From positions 496,001 through 560,000 of the forward strand of contig NZ_JAIUZO010000002.1 of assembly GCF_020171365.1 (NCBI RefSeq): DNA of 64,000 bases, written 5' to 3'. Below the pieces are notes generated by a model. The model had not been told where the DNA came from. It searched no databases and worked only from the letters and a program-made list of their open reading frames with translations. Made by a program: the position numbers and the translations under genes. Below are positions 24,134-33,157 of this stretch, piece after piece (within the stretch, counting starts at the first letter, position 1; the number at the start of each line of letters is the position of its first letter). Origin of the DNA: Qipengyuania gaetbuli (lineage in GTDB: Bacteria; Pseudomonadota; Alphaproteobacteria; Sphingomonadales; Sphingomonadaceae).

Positions 24134-25015
24134 CTACACTACGTAGCGCAGCGTCATCCCGCTGGGCCCGATAGCGAAGGCGCAATCGGGCATGTGGTCT
24201 CCGTCGACCTGTACGGGGGTCACGCAGCGGTCGAAGGCGATGCGGCGGCAGGACCGGATTTCCGCAATACCAAGCCGCGCGACCGGCAGGCGCAACATGA
24301 CCGCCAGACTGAGGGCAATCGTCCCGAGCCGCGTCGAGCGGGTAAGCGTGATCAGTTCCACCGAATCCGCGGCCAGAGCCGCTTCCGGACTGACCCTGAA
24401 CGGGCCGGCATAGAGCGCCGCATGACTGACGATGGCAGCCTCCGCCTCGTATTCGAAGCTTTCCCCACTCACCAATTCGCCGCTGATGGTCATGGTATCG
24501 CGCGGCCAGTCGCGCATCTGCTGGGCCAGCGCGACGACATAGGCATAGCGCCCGATGCGTTTCTTCAGCTTGCCGTCTATCCGCGCGACCGCATGGCTGT
24601 CGGGCCCGATGGAAAGGCAGGACACGATCGGCATCTCGCCAAGCGTGTAAAGCGGCGAATGGACCCAGCCCTCGCTCCCGCGATCCCATGCCGCGCGCAG
24701 TTCGGCGGCAAAGTTCGCGGGCTGGCGCGCATAGCCGAGCTCACGCGCGACGAGGTTGATCGTGCCCGATGGCGCGACGCACAGCGGCACGTCTCCGGCC
24801 TTGTCGCCGAGCGCTTGCACCGTGTCGCGCAAGGTCCCGTCGCCGCCATGGACGCAGATCACCTCCGCGCCACCCGATAGCTGGGCTCCCTTTGCAGTCG
24901 TCGGCATCGGCGTGACGCTAAAGCCCTCGGCCTCCAGCCCTGCCACGAGTGCATCGAGATGCGCCTGGCTGAAACTGCCCGATACGGGGTTGTAGACGAG
25001 GTCGAGAGCGGTCAT
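24134..25015 (-). CDS. Diacylglycerol kinase catalytic-domain lipid kinase
   Basis: A 293-residue soluble or peripheral lipid kinase of the DagK/YegS/LCB5 type. The nucleotide-binding GGDGTLRDTV is at about residues 57-66, followed by APSGTINLVARELG. A C-terminal beta-sandwich ends with PVQVDGDHMPD. Likely substrates are diacylglycerol or a sphingoid base; sphingomonads make sphingolipids, but the sequence does not decide. It ends 4 bp from the purC stop (convergent). Confidence 0.87.
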   Translation of the reverse strand: MTALDLVYNPVSGSFSQAHLDALVAGLEAEGFSVTPMPTTAKGAQLSGGAEVICVHGGDGTLRDTVQALGDKAGDVPLCVAPSGTINLVARELGYARQPANFAAELRAAWDRGSEGWVHSPLYTLGEMPIVSCLSIGPDSHAVARIDGKLKKRIGRYAYVVALAQQMRDWPRDTMTISGELVSGESFEYEAEAAIVSHAALYAGPFRVSPEAALAADSVELITLTRSTRLGTIALSLAVMLRLPVARLGIAEIRSCRRIAFDRCVTPVQVDGDHMPDCAFAIGPSGMTLRYVV

Positions 25016-25055
25016 CTGCGCCCACGTCTAGGGCCGAAGTCGTTGCCGTGCCACG

Positions 25056-25088
25056 AAAAAGGGCCGGGAAGGTCTCCCCTCCCGGCCC
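25056..25088 (-). terminator. Rho-independent terminator of TonB receptor gene
   Basis: A 9-bp perfect GC stem (25088-25080 with 25069-25061 on the minus strand) is followed by five T residues (25060-25056). It lies 25 bp after the receptor stop codon. Confidence 0.92.
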
Positions 25089-25112
25089 CGTTCTTTTCGT
25101 GTGGCGCCGAAC

Positions 25113-27347
25113 CTAGTGTTCGAAGCGCACCGACAGGCCGATCACGCGCGGATCGTTCACGAAGCCGGTGTTGTTGTTGAAGTCGATACCACCCTTCACA
25201 TTGTCCGCATCGGTGATGTTGCGGGCGAAGAGTGCAACTTCCAGCGTTCCGTCACGCTTGGCGTAACCGATGCGCAGACCGCCTTCGATCTGGTTGTCGG
25301 CAACGTATTCGGCGCTGTCGTAGAGGAAGAAGCTGGTTTCGCCCTGGTAGGTCCAGTCGGTGTAGGCGAAGATTTCGCCGACGCTGCCGACCGGCACGGC
25401 GTAACGTGCGGTGATGTCGGCAATCCATTCCGGTGCGTTGGGGAACGGGTTGCCGTCCACCAGCGCGCGGTCGGTGCCGCCGATGTTCACGATCGGGTCG
25501 AGCACGGTGCACTGGGCGCAGATGCCGACGGCCAGGTTCTCGTCACGGATTTCGGTGTTGTTGTAGCTGGCACCGGCCGTGACGAGGAAGTTCGGCGTGA
25601 TCTGGAACGCGCTGTCGAGCTCGAAGCCCCAGCCGCGACCGTCCGCCGCATTGACGAGCTGCACGAGGTTGCCGGCACCGCCGACGGCGGAGAACTGCGG
25701 GTCCTCGATGTTGTAGAAGTAGGCGGCACCGTTCAGGCGGACGCGGCGGTCGGCCAGTTCGGACTTGAAGCCGACTTCATAGCTCATGATCTTCTCGCTC
25801 GTCGCGATCGACGGCGGCGCGAAGAAGGCCACGTCGCGACCCTGGATGGTCGGAGCGCGGAAACCGCTGGCGACGCGGGCGAAGACGCTGGCATCGGTGC
25901 TCACGTCGACGAATGCGGCGAGATCCCAGCTGATGCGGTCATCCTGGACCGAACGCGGCTGCGGTGCGGCACCGTCGAGGACGACGAAGTCCTTCTGGTC
26001 GTCGGTGTAGCGAAGACCACCGGTCAGCTTGATCGTGTCGGTCACCTGCGAGGAAACCTGGCCGAACACGGCCCAGCTCTCGTTGGTGTGGTTGACGGTC
26101 ACGGACGGCGGGAAATCGAAGCCGACCGTGGTCACGTCGAAGTCGCTGTCGAAGTAGAAACCGCCGACCTGCCATTCCAGCGCGCCGCCGCCGTTGCTGG
26201 CAAGGCGGACTTCCTGGGTGAACTGGTCGAGTTCGATCGAATCGCGCGTATCCGACGGGAACGGGATGAAGCCCGGGCCCATGACCGGCAGGAAGCTGGC
26301 ACCGAAGCCGCCGTCGATGTCGCCGCGGCTCGAACCTTCGCTCGACGCGAAGCTGGTGATCGAGGTGAAGGTGGCGAAATCGGCTTCGTAGTCGACCTTG
26401 CCGGTGATGATCTCGGCCTTGTATTCGGCCTGGTTGCCGCCGCCGGCGTCGAAGAACACGGTGTCGCGGTCGTAATTATCGTTCAGCTCGTTGTTGCCCG
26501 GGCCGAGGATGTTGGCGCGGAACAGCGTCGACGTGCCGTCGAGATCGCGGATCGAGTAGCTGCCGAGGATCGACAGGCGGTCGGTCGGGGTGATCAGCAG
26601 CTGGGCGCGCGCGGCGATGTCGGCATAGGCGCCGTAGGCGTCCTCTTCACCGGTGAAGCCGTTGTCCACCCAGTCGTCGCGCTGCTGCCACATGCCCGAC
26701 AGGCGCAGCGAGGCGAGGCCCGGTGCAATCGGAATGGTCAGGCCGCCGTCGATCGAAACCGAACCGAAGCTGCCGACGCTGGCCGAACCGTTGACGGTGA
26801 ATTCATCGCCCGGCTTGACGGTGTCGATCTTGACGATGCCGGCCGGGGTGTTGCGACCGAATAGCGTGCCCTGCGGGCCGCGCAGGACTTCCACGCGCTC
26901 GACGTCGAAGATCGGGAAGCTCTTGAGCGTGACGTTTTCGAGGACGACGTCGTCCATGACGACCGAAACCGGCTGCGAGGCAGCAAGGTCGAAGTCGGTG
27001 TTGCCGAGGCCGCGGATGTAGAAGCGCGGGGCTGCACGGCCGTTCGAGCTTTCGACGAACAGGCCCGGGACGCGGCCGGCCAGCGCGGTCACGTCGGCGC
27101 CGGCATCGAAGATGGTGCGGGTCGCGTCGGCCGACAGGATGGCAGCCGAAACGGCGACGTCCTGCAGGTTTTCCTCGCGGCGGTTGGCGGTCACGACGAT
27201 CATGTCGAGCTGGCCGTTGTCGGCTTCTTCGGCACCGGTCACTTCGGTGTCGGAGCTGTCGACGTCCTGGGCCATCGCGGGCTGCGCAAGTGCGAGAGCC
27301 AGCGTGCTGGCAGAAAGGAGGCGGAGAGTAAGGGAGCGGTCAATCAT
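25113..27347 (-). CDS. TonB-dependent outer-membrane receptor
   Basis: The 744-residue protein has a signal peptide ending QPAMA and a TonB-box-like IVVTANRREENLQDV. The plug domain contains FYIRGLGNTDFD and VERVEVLRGPQGTLFGRNTPAG. A 22-strand-type barrel ends VIGLSVRFEH, with the Phe near the C-terminus. The start ATG at 27347 has an AAGGA ribosome site 8 nt upstream; the open frame beyond is a shadow. The plug signature is the FecA/FpvA-like CirA class common in sphingomonads for siderophores, vitamin B12 or plant and algal compounds. No adjacent regulator or importer hints at the substrate. Confidence 0.93.
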   Translation of the reverse strand: MIDRSLTLRLLSASTLALALAQPAMAQDVDSSDTEVTGAEEADNGQLDMIVVTANRREENLQDVAVSAAILSADATRTIFDAGADVTALAGRVPGLFVESSNGRAAPRFYIRGLGNTDFDLAASQPVSVVMDDVVLENVTLKSFPIFDVERVEVLRGPQGTLFGRNTPAGIVKIDTVKPGDEFTVNGSASVGSFGSVSIDGGLTIPIAPGLASLRLSGMWQQRDDWVDNGFTGEEDAYGAYADIAARAQLLITPTDRLSILGSYSIRDLDGTSTLFRANILGPGNNELNDNYDRDTVFFDAGGGNQAEYKAEIITGKVDYEADFATFTSITSFASSEGSSRGDIDGGFGASFLPVMGPGFIPFPSDTRDSIELDQFTQEVRLASNGGGALEWQVGGFYFDSDFDVTTVGFDFPPSVTVNHTNESWAVFGQVSSQVTDTIKLTGGLRYTDDQKDFVVLDGAAPQPRSVQDDRISWDLAAFVDVSTDASVFARVASGFRAPTIQGRDVAFFAPPSIATSEKIMSYEVGFKSELADRRVRLNGAAYFYNIEDPQFSAVGGAGNLVQLVNAADGRGWGFELDSAFQITPNFLVTAGASYNNTEIRDENLAVGICAQCTVLDPIVNIGGTDRALVDGNPFPNAPEWIADITARYAVPVGSVGEIFAYTDWTYQGETSFFLYDSAEYVADNQIEGGLRIGYAKRDGTLEVALFARNITDADNVKGGIDFNNNTGFVNDPRVIGLSVRFEH

Positions 27348-27561
27348 GGGGATGATCCTTTTGGCCCGAAGCGTTCCTGCGCGCGGGTTGGTGGGATGGA
27401 GTTGGGGAATTGACCCGCGCCCTGTAGCCGAAATGTCGCGCTTTTCGAATCGGAAAGGCACGGAATTGCGCGGTTCCGGAATGATGTTGCAATGCGGTGA
27501 CAGTCCGTTTTCAGGCTGCCGGAAGGTAACCCGCTGTCCCCGTTCGCCTTTCGCCTGCCGC

Positions 27562-27590
27562 TTGCCCTTCGCGCGCACTCGCGGCATAGG
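27562..27590 (+). promoter_or_regulatory. Sigma-70 type promoter of purS-purQ
   Basis: TTGCCC (27562-27567) and CATAGG (27585-27590), 17 bp apart, followed by CGCGCGC. It is 42 bp before the purS ATG. The layout is nearly identical to that before tRNA-Phe. The rest of the gap 27348-27589 shows no gene; it should also contain the divergent receptor promoter. Confidence 0.5.
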
Positions 27591-27631
27591 CGCGCGCAAG
27601 CTTCAACCCCAAGCTATCAAAGGCGCCGCCC

Positions 27632-27865
27632 ATGAAAGTCCGTGTCCTCGTCAGCCTCAAGCCCGGCGTGCTCGACCCGCAGGGTCGCGCCGTACACCAT
27701 GCCCTTGAAGGGCTTGGCTTTTCCGGCGTCGAAGATGCGCGCGTGGGCCGCACGATCGATCTCGACCTGGCCGACGGCACCAGCGACGAAGCGCTGACCG
27801 AGATGTGCGAGAAGCTGCTCGCCAACACGGTGATCGAGAATTACCGCATCGAGAAGCTCGGCTGA
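27632..27865 (+). CDS. purS: Phosphoribosylformylglycinamidine synthase subunit PurS
   Basis: PurS (77 residues) is the small bridging subunit of the three-part FGAM synthase (PurL-PurQ-PurS). The sequence [18 protein letters not shown] and the C-terminal [14 protein letters not shown] are typical. Its stop overlaps the purQ start by one base (TGATG). purL is not in the window. Confidence 0.96.
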   Translation: MKVRVLVSLKPGVLDPQGRAVHHALEGLGFSGVEDARVGRTIDLDLADGTSDEALTEMCEKLLANTVIENYRIEKLG

Positions 27866-28542
27866 TGGCCTTCCGCGCAGCCGTCATCACCTTTCCCGGT
27901 TCCAACTGCGACCGCGACATGGCGGTTGCGATCGAACAGGTTTCGGGCACAGCCCCGCACCGCGTGTGGCACGGTGATGCCCAACTGCCCGACGGGCTGG
28001 ACTTCATCGCCCTGCCCGGCGGCTTTTCCTATGGCGATTACCTGCGTTCGGGCGCCATGGCGGCGAACAGCCCGATCATGCGCGAAGTTGTCCGCGCGGC
28101 CGAGCGCGGCGTGCCGGTCCTGGGCGTATGCAACGGTTTCCAGGTCCTGACCGAGGCCCGGTTGCTGCCGGGCGCACTGATGCGCAACGCCGGCCAGAAC
28201 TTCATCTGTCGCACTGTCGCACTCAAGGTAGAAAACGCGCAGTCGCTGTTCACCAGCGGCTACGAGGCCGGACAGGAAATCCGCATTCCGGTCGCCCACC
28301 ACGACGGCAATTACTTTGCCGATGCCGAAACGCTCGACCGGCTCGAAGGCGAAGGCCGCGTGGCGTTCCGCTATGCCGAGGCGTGCAACGGTTCGCAGCG
28401 CGATATCGCGGGCGTGCTCAATGCTGCCGGGAACGTGCTGGGCATGATGCCGCACCCCGAACGCGCGATCGATCCGGCCCATGGCGGGACCGACGGGCGC
28501 GCCCTGTTCGAAGCGGCAATCCGCTCGCTCGCGACCGCCTGA
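27865..28542 (+). CDS. purQ: Phosphoribosylformylglycinamidine synthase subunit PurQ (glutaminase)
   Basis: PurQ supplies ammonia from glutamine to PurL. The 225-residue class I glutaminase shows the nucleophile Cys in [11 protein letters not shown] at about residue 87. The His and Glu of the triad lie in MMPHPERA near residue 200. The N-terminal [11 protein letters not shown] is the family signature. Translationally coupled to purS. It ends directly against the GGDEF-EAL gene on the other strand. Confidence 0.97.
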   Translation: MAFRAAVITFPGSNCDRDMAVAIEQVSGTAPHRVWHGDAQLPDGLDFIALPGGFSYGDYLRSGAMAANSPIMREVVRAAERGVPVLGVCNGFQVLTEARLLPGALMRNAGQNFICRTVALKVENAQSLFTSGYEAGQEIRIPVAHHDGNYFADAETLDRLEGEGRVAFRYAEACNGSQRDIAGVLNAAGNVLGMMPHPERAIDPAHGGTDGRALFEAAIRSLATA

Positions 28543-30897
28543 TCAGGCGCTCTTGAGCGCGCCGCGAGCGAATATCTTGCGGGCGTCGGCTGCCGGCATC
28601 GGACGGCCGAAGTGGTATCCTTGGATCTTGGTGCAGCCGAGGCGGCGGATGAGGTCCGCCTCTTCCTGGTTCTCCACGCCTTCTGCGGTCGTGGTCATGC
28701 CGAGGCTGTCGGCCATCGCCACCACGGCGCGGATGATCGCCAGACTTTCCGGGCTGTCCTGCGCCGCGCCCTGAACGAACATGCGGTCGACCTTGATGGT
28801 CGTGAATTCGAGCTTCCTGAGGTAGCCGAGCGAGGAATAACCCGTCCCGAAATCATCGAGTGCGACCGAGCAACCAAGCGCAAGGCACTGTTCCAGCGCC
28901 TTCCGCACCACGCCGGCATCGCGCATGAAAATGCTCTCGGTCACCTCGATTTCCAGGCGGTTCGCCGAAAGGCCGCTGTGCGAAAGCGCGCGCACCACCG
29001 TGCCTGCGAAATCGGGCTCTAGAAGCTGTTCCGGCGAGACGTTGACGTTCACCTTCACGTGCTCGGGCCAGTTCGTTGCCGCTTCGCGGCAGGCTTCGTT
29101 CATCACCCAGGTACCGATGGGCACGATCAGGCGCGTGTCTTCGGCGATCGGAATGAACTTTGCCGGGCTCACGAAGCCGTGGACCTTGCTGTTCCACCTC
29201 ACGAGCGCTTCGAAGCTGACAACCTCTTCGGTATTGGCATCCACCACGGGCTGGAAATGCAGCATCATCTCGTCGTTCTCGAGCGCGCTGCGCAGCGAGA
29301 ATTCCAGCTGGCGTTTCTCTTCTGCGGTGGCGTGAAGCGACGGTTCGTATTCGCAGTGGACGCCGCCGCCCTCGTCCTTGGCGCGGTAGAGGGCCAGGTC
29401 GGCGTTGCGGATGATTTCCTCCACCTTCGTCCCGTCGCGCGGACCGATTGCCGAACCCACGCTGGCCCCGACGTAAAGGACCTGGTTCTCGATATGGTAA
29501 GGTGCCGACAGGGCCGCGATCACGGTCTTTGCGAGCGTGTCGATCCGTTTGCGGTCTGCCGCATCGCGCACCACGATGGCGAATTCATCGCCGCCCAGGC
29601 GTCCGCAAACCTCGCCTTCGTCGACCAACGGCTTGAGGCGGCGAGCGACTTCACCGAGCATCTGGTCGCCGACGAGATGCCCCAAGGAATCGTTGACCGC
29701 CTTGAACCGGTCGAGATCGATCATCAGGAAGGCACAGCGGCTGCGCCACTTCTGCGCGTATTCCAGAGCCTCTCCCAGCGCCTCGGTGAGCATGAGACGG
29801 TTGGGCAGCTGGGTCAGTGTGTCGTAACGCGCAAGGTAAGCGATCTTCTCGCTGCTCTCGTGCTTTTCGGTCACGTCCGAGCCGACGCCGCGGAAGCCGA
29901 TGAAGGACCCGCTGTCGTTGAGCATGGGGGTGCCTGACAGCTCCCAGTACCGACGCTCACCATTGATGACGGCCTTGACCGTGAGGTTGGAGAAGCTCTC
30001 CCGGCGCTTCAACTTCTCGGCCAGTTCGTGAAGGCTGGGCGGAAACTGCCCAGTCTTCCAGCTATCGCCGGAAATGAGTTGCAGGAACGGCTGCCCTTCG
30101 ATCTCGGAAATCTGCTTGCCGATGGCAAAGGCCAGGCGCGGGCTGACCGAGCGCATCTTTCGGTTCGGGTCGACCTGCCACAGCCAGTCGGCCTCGCCTT
30201 CCTCGAATTCGCGCAGGAGCATGGAAACGACTTCGCTCTTTTCCTGCATCGCCAATTCGGACAGGCGTCCGCCGACGCGCATACGCGCCATCTCGAACGT
30301 GCCGAGCGAACCCAGGAGCATGGTAAGCGCGATCACCCCGGCCAACAGGAAGGAACTGTGCATCAGGGCGACGATCAGCGGGCCGACCGATGCCGCAGCA
30401 AGGAAGGCGATGGTGCTGAGCGGCACGCTGTACCGGCTCGAAGTGCTGCACACCACAAGGAAGCACAGGATAATCCAGATGCTGGAGAGCTGTTCCTGTG
30501 CGCCCAGCGCGGCCAGCGCGACAACACCGAGCGACCAGACTGCGCCCTTGTTGGCCGAAGTCATCGCATGAGCGCGCACGTCGTCCTGGTTGAACCGCCG
30601 CATTTCTGCGTTGCGCAGGCGCTTGTCGAGGCTGAAGGCATGGACGACCGACAGGCCCAGCGCGCAGCCCCATGCCACGACGAGCAATGGATTGACCGTG
30701 GGAATGGCGACGCCCGCAACCAGAGCAAAGGCAAGCGCATGGAGCATCGCACGCACCACGGCGCGCTTGCTGACGAGCGCATACTGGTGGCCGTGAAGGC
30801 GCGTCCAGTCGACGCCATCGACGCTCGCCAGGCCAAGCACCTGGCGGGCGGTCAAGGTCTCCGCATCGACAACCGTATTTGAACTCGTCTGGCTCAC
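28543..30897 (-). CDS. Membrane GGDEF-EAL cyclic di-GMP protein with PAS domain
   Basis: A 784-residue bifunctional-type c-di-GMP enzyme. About five to six hydrophobic helices lie in residues 45-205, followed by a PAS-like domain at about 230-350. The GGDEF domain (GRLGGDEFAIV at about residue 436) and the EAL domain (SFEALVRW at about 565) follow. The EAL metal and catalytic residues look intact: EVTES, DDFGTGYSSL, KVDRMFVQ, AEGVE and QGYHFGRP. Both activities are therefore possible, with the PAS and membrane part as sensor. It is transcribed alone; the 184-bp gap to glmS should contain its promoter, though I could not place it. Confidence 0.94.
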   Translation of the reverse strand: MSQTSSNTVVDAETLTARQVLGLASVDGVDWTRLHGHQYALVSKRAVVRAMLHALAFALVAGVAIPTVNPLLVVAWGCALGLSVVHAFSLDKRLRNAEMRRFNQDDVRAHAMTSANKGAVWSLGVVALAALGAQEQLSSIWIILCFLVVCSTSSRYSVPLSTIAFLAAASVGPLIVALMHSSFLLAGVIALTMLLGSLGTFEMARMRVGGRLSELAMQEKSEVVSMLLREFEEGEADWLWQVDPNRKMRSVSPRLAFAIGKQISEIEGQPFLQLISGDSWKTGQFPPSLHELAEKLKRRESFSNLTVKAVINGERRYWELSGTPMLNDSGSFIGFRGVGSDVTEKHESSEKIAYLARYDTLTQLPNRLMLTEALGEALEYAQKWRSRCAFLMIDLDRFKAVNDSLGHLVGDQMLGEVARRLKPLVDEGEVCGRLGGDEFAIVVRDAADRKRIDTLAKTVIAALSAPYHIENQVLYVGASVGSAIGPRDGTKVEEIIRNADLALYRAKDEGGGVHCEYEPSLHATAEEKRQLEFSLRSALENDEMMLHFQPVVDANTEEVVSFEALVRWNSKVHGFVSPAKFIPIAEDTRLIVPIGTWVMNEACREAATNWPEHVKVNVNVSPEQLLEPDFAGTVVRALSHSGLSANRLEIEVTESIFMRDAGVVRKALEQCLALGCSVALDDFGTGYSSLGYLRKLEFTTIKVDRMFVQGAAQDSPESLAIIRAVVAMADSLGMTTTAEGVENQEEADLIRRLGCTKIQGYHFGRPMPAADARKIFARGALKSA

Positions 30898-31054
30898 CCC
30901 CGCACGCTTACAAGCGAAAGGTTATGCGCACGTAAACGCTTCTGGCCTTTACGCTTTTTCCTGCTTGCCCGATCGAAGGGCCTGTAACGGCGCCTAGCCA
31001 TTGAAATTGCGGGCAAACGCGCCGACCCAATCTCAGTGAACCATCGTCCTTACC

Positions 31055-31074
31055 GGGCCGGAAACCACCGGCCC
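31055..31074 (-). terminator. Hairpin after glmS without T-tract
   Basis: A 7-bp GC stem (31055-31061 with 31068-31074) lies 8 bp downstream of the glmS stop on the minus strand. No T-run follows, so it is only a possible rho-independent terminator. Confidence 0.3.
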
Positions 31075-31081
31075 TGCAGGG

Positions 31082-32905
31082 TCACTCGACCGTTACCGAC
31101 TTGGCCAGGTTACGCGGCTGGTCGACATCGGTGCCTTTCACGCAGGCCACGTGATAAGCGAGAAGCTGCACCGGCACGGCATAGACCAGCGGCGCGATCA
31201 GCGGGTGGACTTTCGGCATCTCGATGGTCGCCATGCAACCTTCGCTGGCCTGTTCGAGCCCTTCGGCATCCGAAATCAGCACGATCTGCCCGCCGCGCGC
31301 GCGCACTTCCTCCATGTTGGAGACGGTCTTTTCGAACAGCGGCCCGGAAGGTGCGAGCACGATCACCGGCACTTCGTTGTCGATCAGCGCGATGGGACCG
31401 TGCTTCATCTCGCCGCTGGCATAGCCTTCGGCGTGGATATAGCTGATTTCTTTCAGCTTCAGCGCGCCTTCCAGCGCCAAAGGGAAGTCGGGGCCGCGGC
31501 CCAGGTACAGCACGTCGCGCGCAGGCGCGATGAGATGCGCCATGCTGGCAATGTCGTCGTCATGGTCGAGCGCGGCGTTGAGGCAAGCCGGGGCTTCGAG
31601 CAGGTGGGCGACCACTTCCTGCTCTTCCTCGCGGCTCATCAGCCCTTTCTTGACCGCCATGTGGGCCGCAAGAGCCGCCAGCACGGCAAGCTGGCAGGTG
31701 AACGCCTTGGTCGAGGCAACGCCGATCTCGGGCCCGGCATGGGTGGGGAGGAGCAGGTCCGCCTCGCGCGCCATGGAACTGGTGGGTACATTGACGATGA
31801 CCCCGATGGTCTGGCCGTTCTGCTTACAATGGCGCAGCGCCGCCAGCGTATCGGCCGTCTCACCGCTCTGGGATATGAACAGCGCCAGGCCGCCTTCCTC
31901 GAGGACCGGTTCGCGGTAACGGAACTCGCTCGCTACATCGATGTCGACCGGAACGCGGGCGAACTGTTCGAACCAGTATTTCGCCACCATGCCCGCATAG
32001 AAGGACGTGCCGCAGGCAACGATGGTGATGCGGCGCACGCTCGAGAGGTCGAAATCGAACTGCGGCAGCGCAACCGAGTTGTCCGAACGCCGCAGGTAGG
32101 AGGCGAGCGTTTGCGCGACCACGGTCGGCTGCTCGAAAATCTCCTTCTGCATGAAGTGGCGGTAATTGCCCTTTTCGACCGCCGCGGCCGATGCGCCCGA
32201 AGCGCGCACCTCGCGTTCGACCTCGGTGTTCTCGGCGTCGTAGATCGTCGCGCCTTCGCGCGTGACAACCACCCAGTCGCCTTCCTCGAGGTAGCTGATC
32301 TGCTGCGTCAGCGGTGCAAGCGCCAGCGCGTCGGAGCCGAGATAGGTTTCACCCTCGCCGTAACCGACGACCAAGGGCGAACCGAGCCGCGCGCCGATCA
32401 GCATGTCGGGATGGTCGCGAAAGGCAATCGCCAGCGAGAATGCACCTCGCAGGCGCGGGAGGACTTCAGCGACGGCTTCCTGCGGCGAGTGGCCTTCCTC
32501 CACCAGTTTCGAGATGTGGTGCAGGACGACTTCGGTGTCAGTATCGCTTTCCAGCGTACGCCCGGCCTCCCGCAGTTCGGCGCGCAGTTCCTTGTAATTC
32601 TCGATAATCCCGTTGTGGACCAGCGCGACACGATCCGTCGCATGCGGGTGGGCATTCTTGGCCGTGGGCGCGCCATGCGTCGCCCAGCGCGTGTGTGCGA
32701 TGCCCACATCGCCTGCAGCCGGGTTCGAAGCGAGTTCGGCCACGAGGTTCGCCAGCTTGCCCTCTGCCCGGCGGCGAACAAGAGCGCCGTCATGGACGGT
32801 GCAGATCCCGGCGCTGTCGTAACCGCGATATTCCATGCGCTTCAGGCCATCGACCAGCCGCTCCACGACCGGCTGGTTTCCGACGATCCCGATAATTCCG
32901 CACAT
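31082..32905 (-). CDS. glmS: Glutamine-fructose-6-phosphate aminotransferase (isomerizing)
   Basis: GlmS makes glucosamine-6-phosphate, the first step to UDP-GlcNAc, peptidoglycan and lipid A. The 607 residues start MCGIIGIVG with the catalytic N-terminal Cys2. The glutaminase domain contains HTRWATHG. Two SIS sugar-isomerase domains follow (VACGTSFYAG, SQSGETADTLAAL), and the C-terminus VDQPRNLAKSVTVE is diagnostic. No glmU is adjacent. The upstream gap 32906-33157 contains an inverted repeat. Confidence 0.98.
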   Translation of the reverse strand: MCGIIGIVGNQPVVERLVDGLKRMEYRGYDSAGICTVHDGALVRRRAEGKLANLVAELASNPAAGDVGIAHTRWATHGAPTAKNAHPHATDRVALVHNGIIENYKELRAELREAGRTLESDTDTEVVLHHISKLVEEGHSPQEAVAEVLPRLRGAFSLAIAFRDHPDMLIGARLGSPLVVGYGEGETYLGSDALALAPLTQQISYLEEGDWVVVTREGATIYDAENTEVEREVRASGASAAAVEKGNYRHFMQKEIFEQPTVVAQTLASYLRRSDNSVALPQFDFDLSSVRRITIVACGTSFYAGMVAKYWFEQFARVPVDIDVASEFRYREPVLEEGGLALFISQSGETADTLAALRHCKQNGQTIGVIVNVPTSSMAREADLLLPTHAGPEIGVASTKAFTCQLAVLAALAAHMAVKKGLMSREEEQEVVAHLLEAPACLNAALDHDDDIASMAHLIAPARDVLYLGRGPDFPLALEGALKLKEISYIHAEGYASGEMKHGPIALIDNEVPVIVLAPSGPLFEKTVSNMEEVRARGGQIVLISDAEGLEQASEGCMATIEMPKVHPLIAPLVYAVPVQLLAYHVACVKGTDVDQPRNLAKSVTVE

Positions 32906-32939
32906 AGATTGCTGCTCCGAAAATAGCGTTTGGGGTCAC

Positions 32940-32991
32940 TTAGCGGTTATTGGCGCGCAATCAATCGCGCGCGATTTTCAGCCAACGCTAA
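32940..32991. repeat. Nested inverted repeat upstream of glmS
   Basis: Outer arms: TTAGCG...TTGGC (32940-32954, with a 4-base bulge) and GCCAACGCTAA (32981-32991). Inside them is a perfect 14-bp palindrome at 32963-32976 (AATCGCGCGCGATT). It sits 35 bp upstream of the glmS start codon and about 165 bp from GT2; it could be an operator or transcript hairpin. Confidence 0.5.
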
Positions 32992-33157
32992 TGACAGATT
33001 GCTGCTGACTGCAAATCGCAGCTGCGCGCCCGTGTTGCAAAGATGACGAACCGCGCGAGCCGGCACTCGCTTCGGGCCATCCCCGGCGTGACGCCAAGTT
33101 TACCGCCTGTTTACCAAACTTCTTCAAGGCTGCTATCGAAGGATGACAGGGGGTATC

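Noticed and set aside
24132..24148. Small hairpin after purC as terminator
   Set aside because: Only a 6-bp stem without T-tract; too weak to call.
27348..27599. N-terminal extension of the second TonB receptor
   Set aside because: It places 84 charged residues before a clear signal peptide. The ATG at 27347 has an AAGGA ribosome site.
33061..33157. Promoter call for the glycan cluster
   Set aside because: TTTACC and GCTATC segments are present before GT2, but several equally good combinations exist, so no single site is supported.
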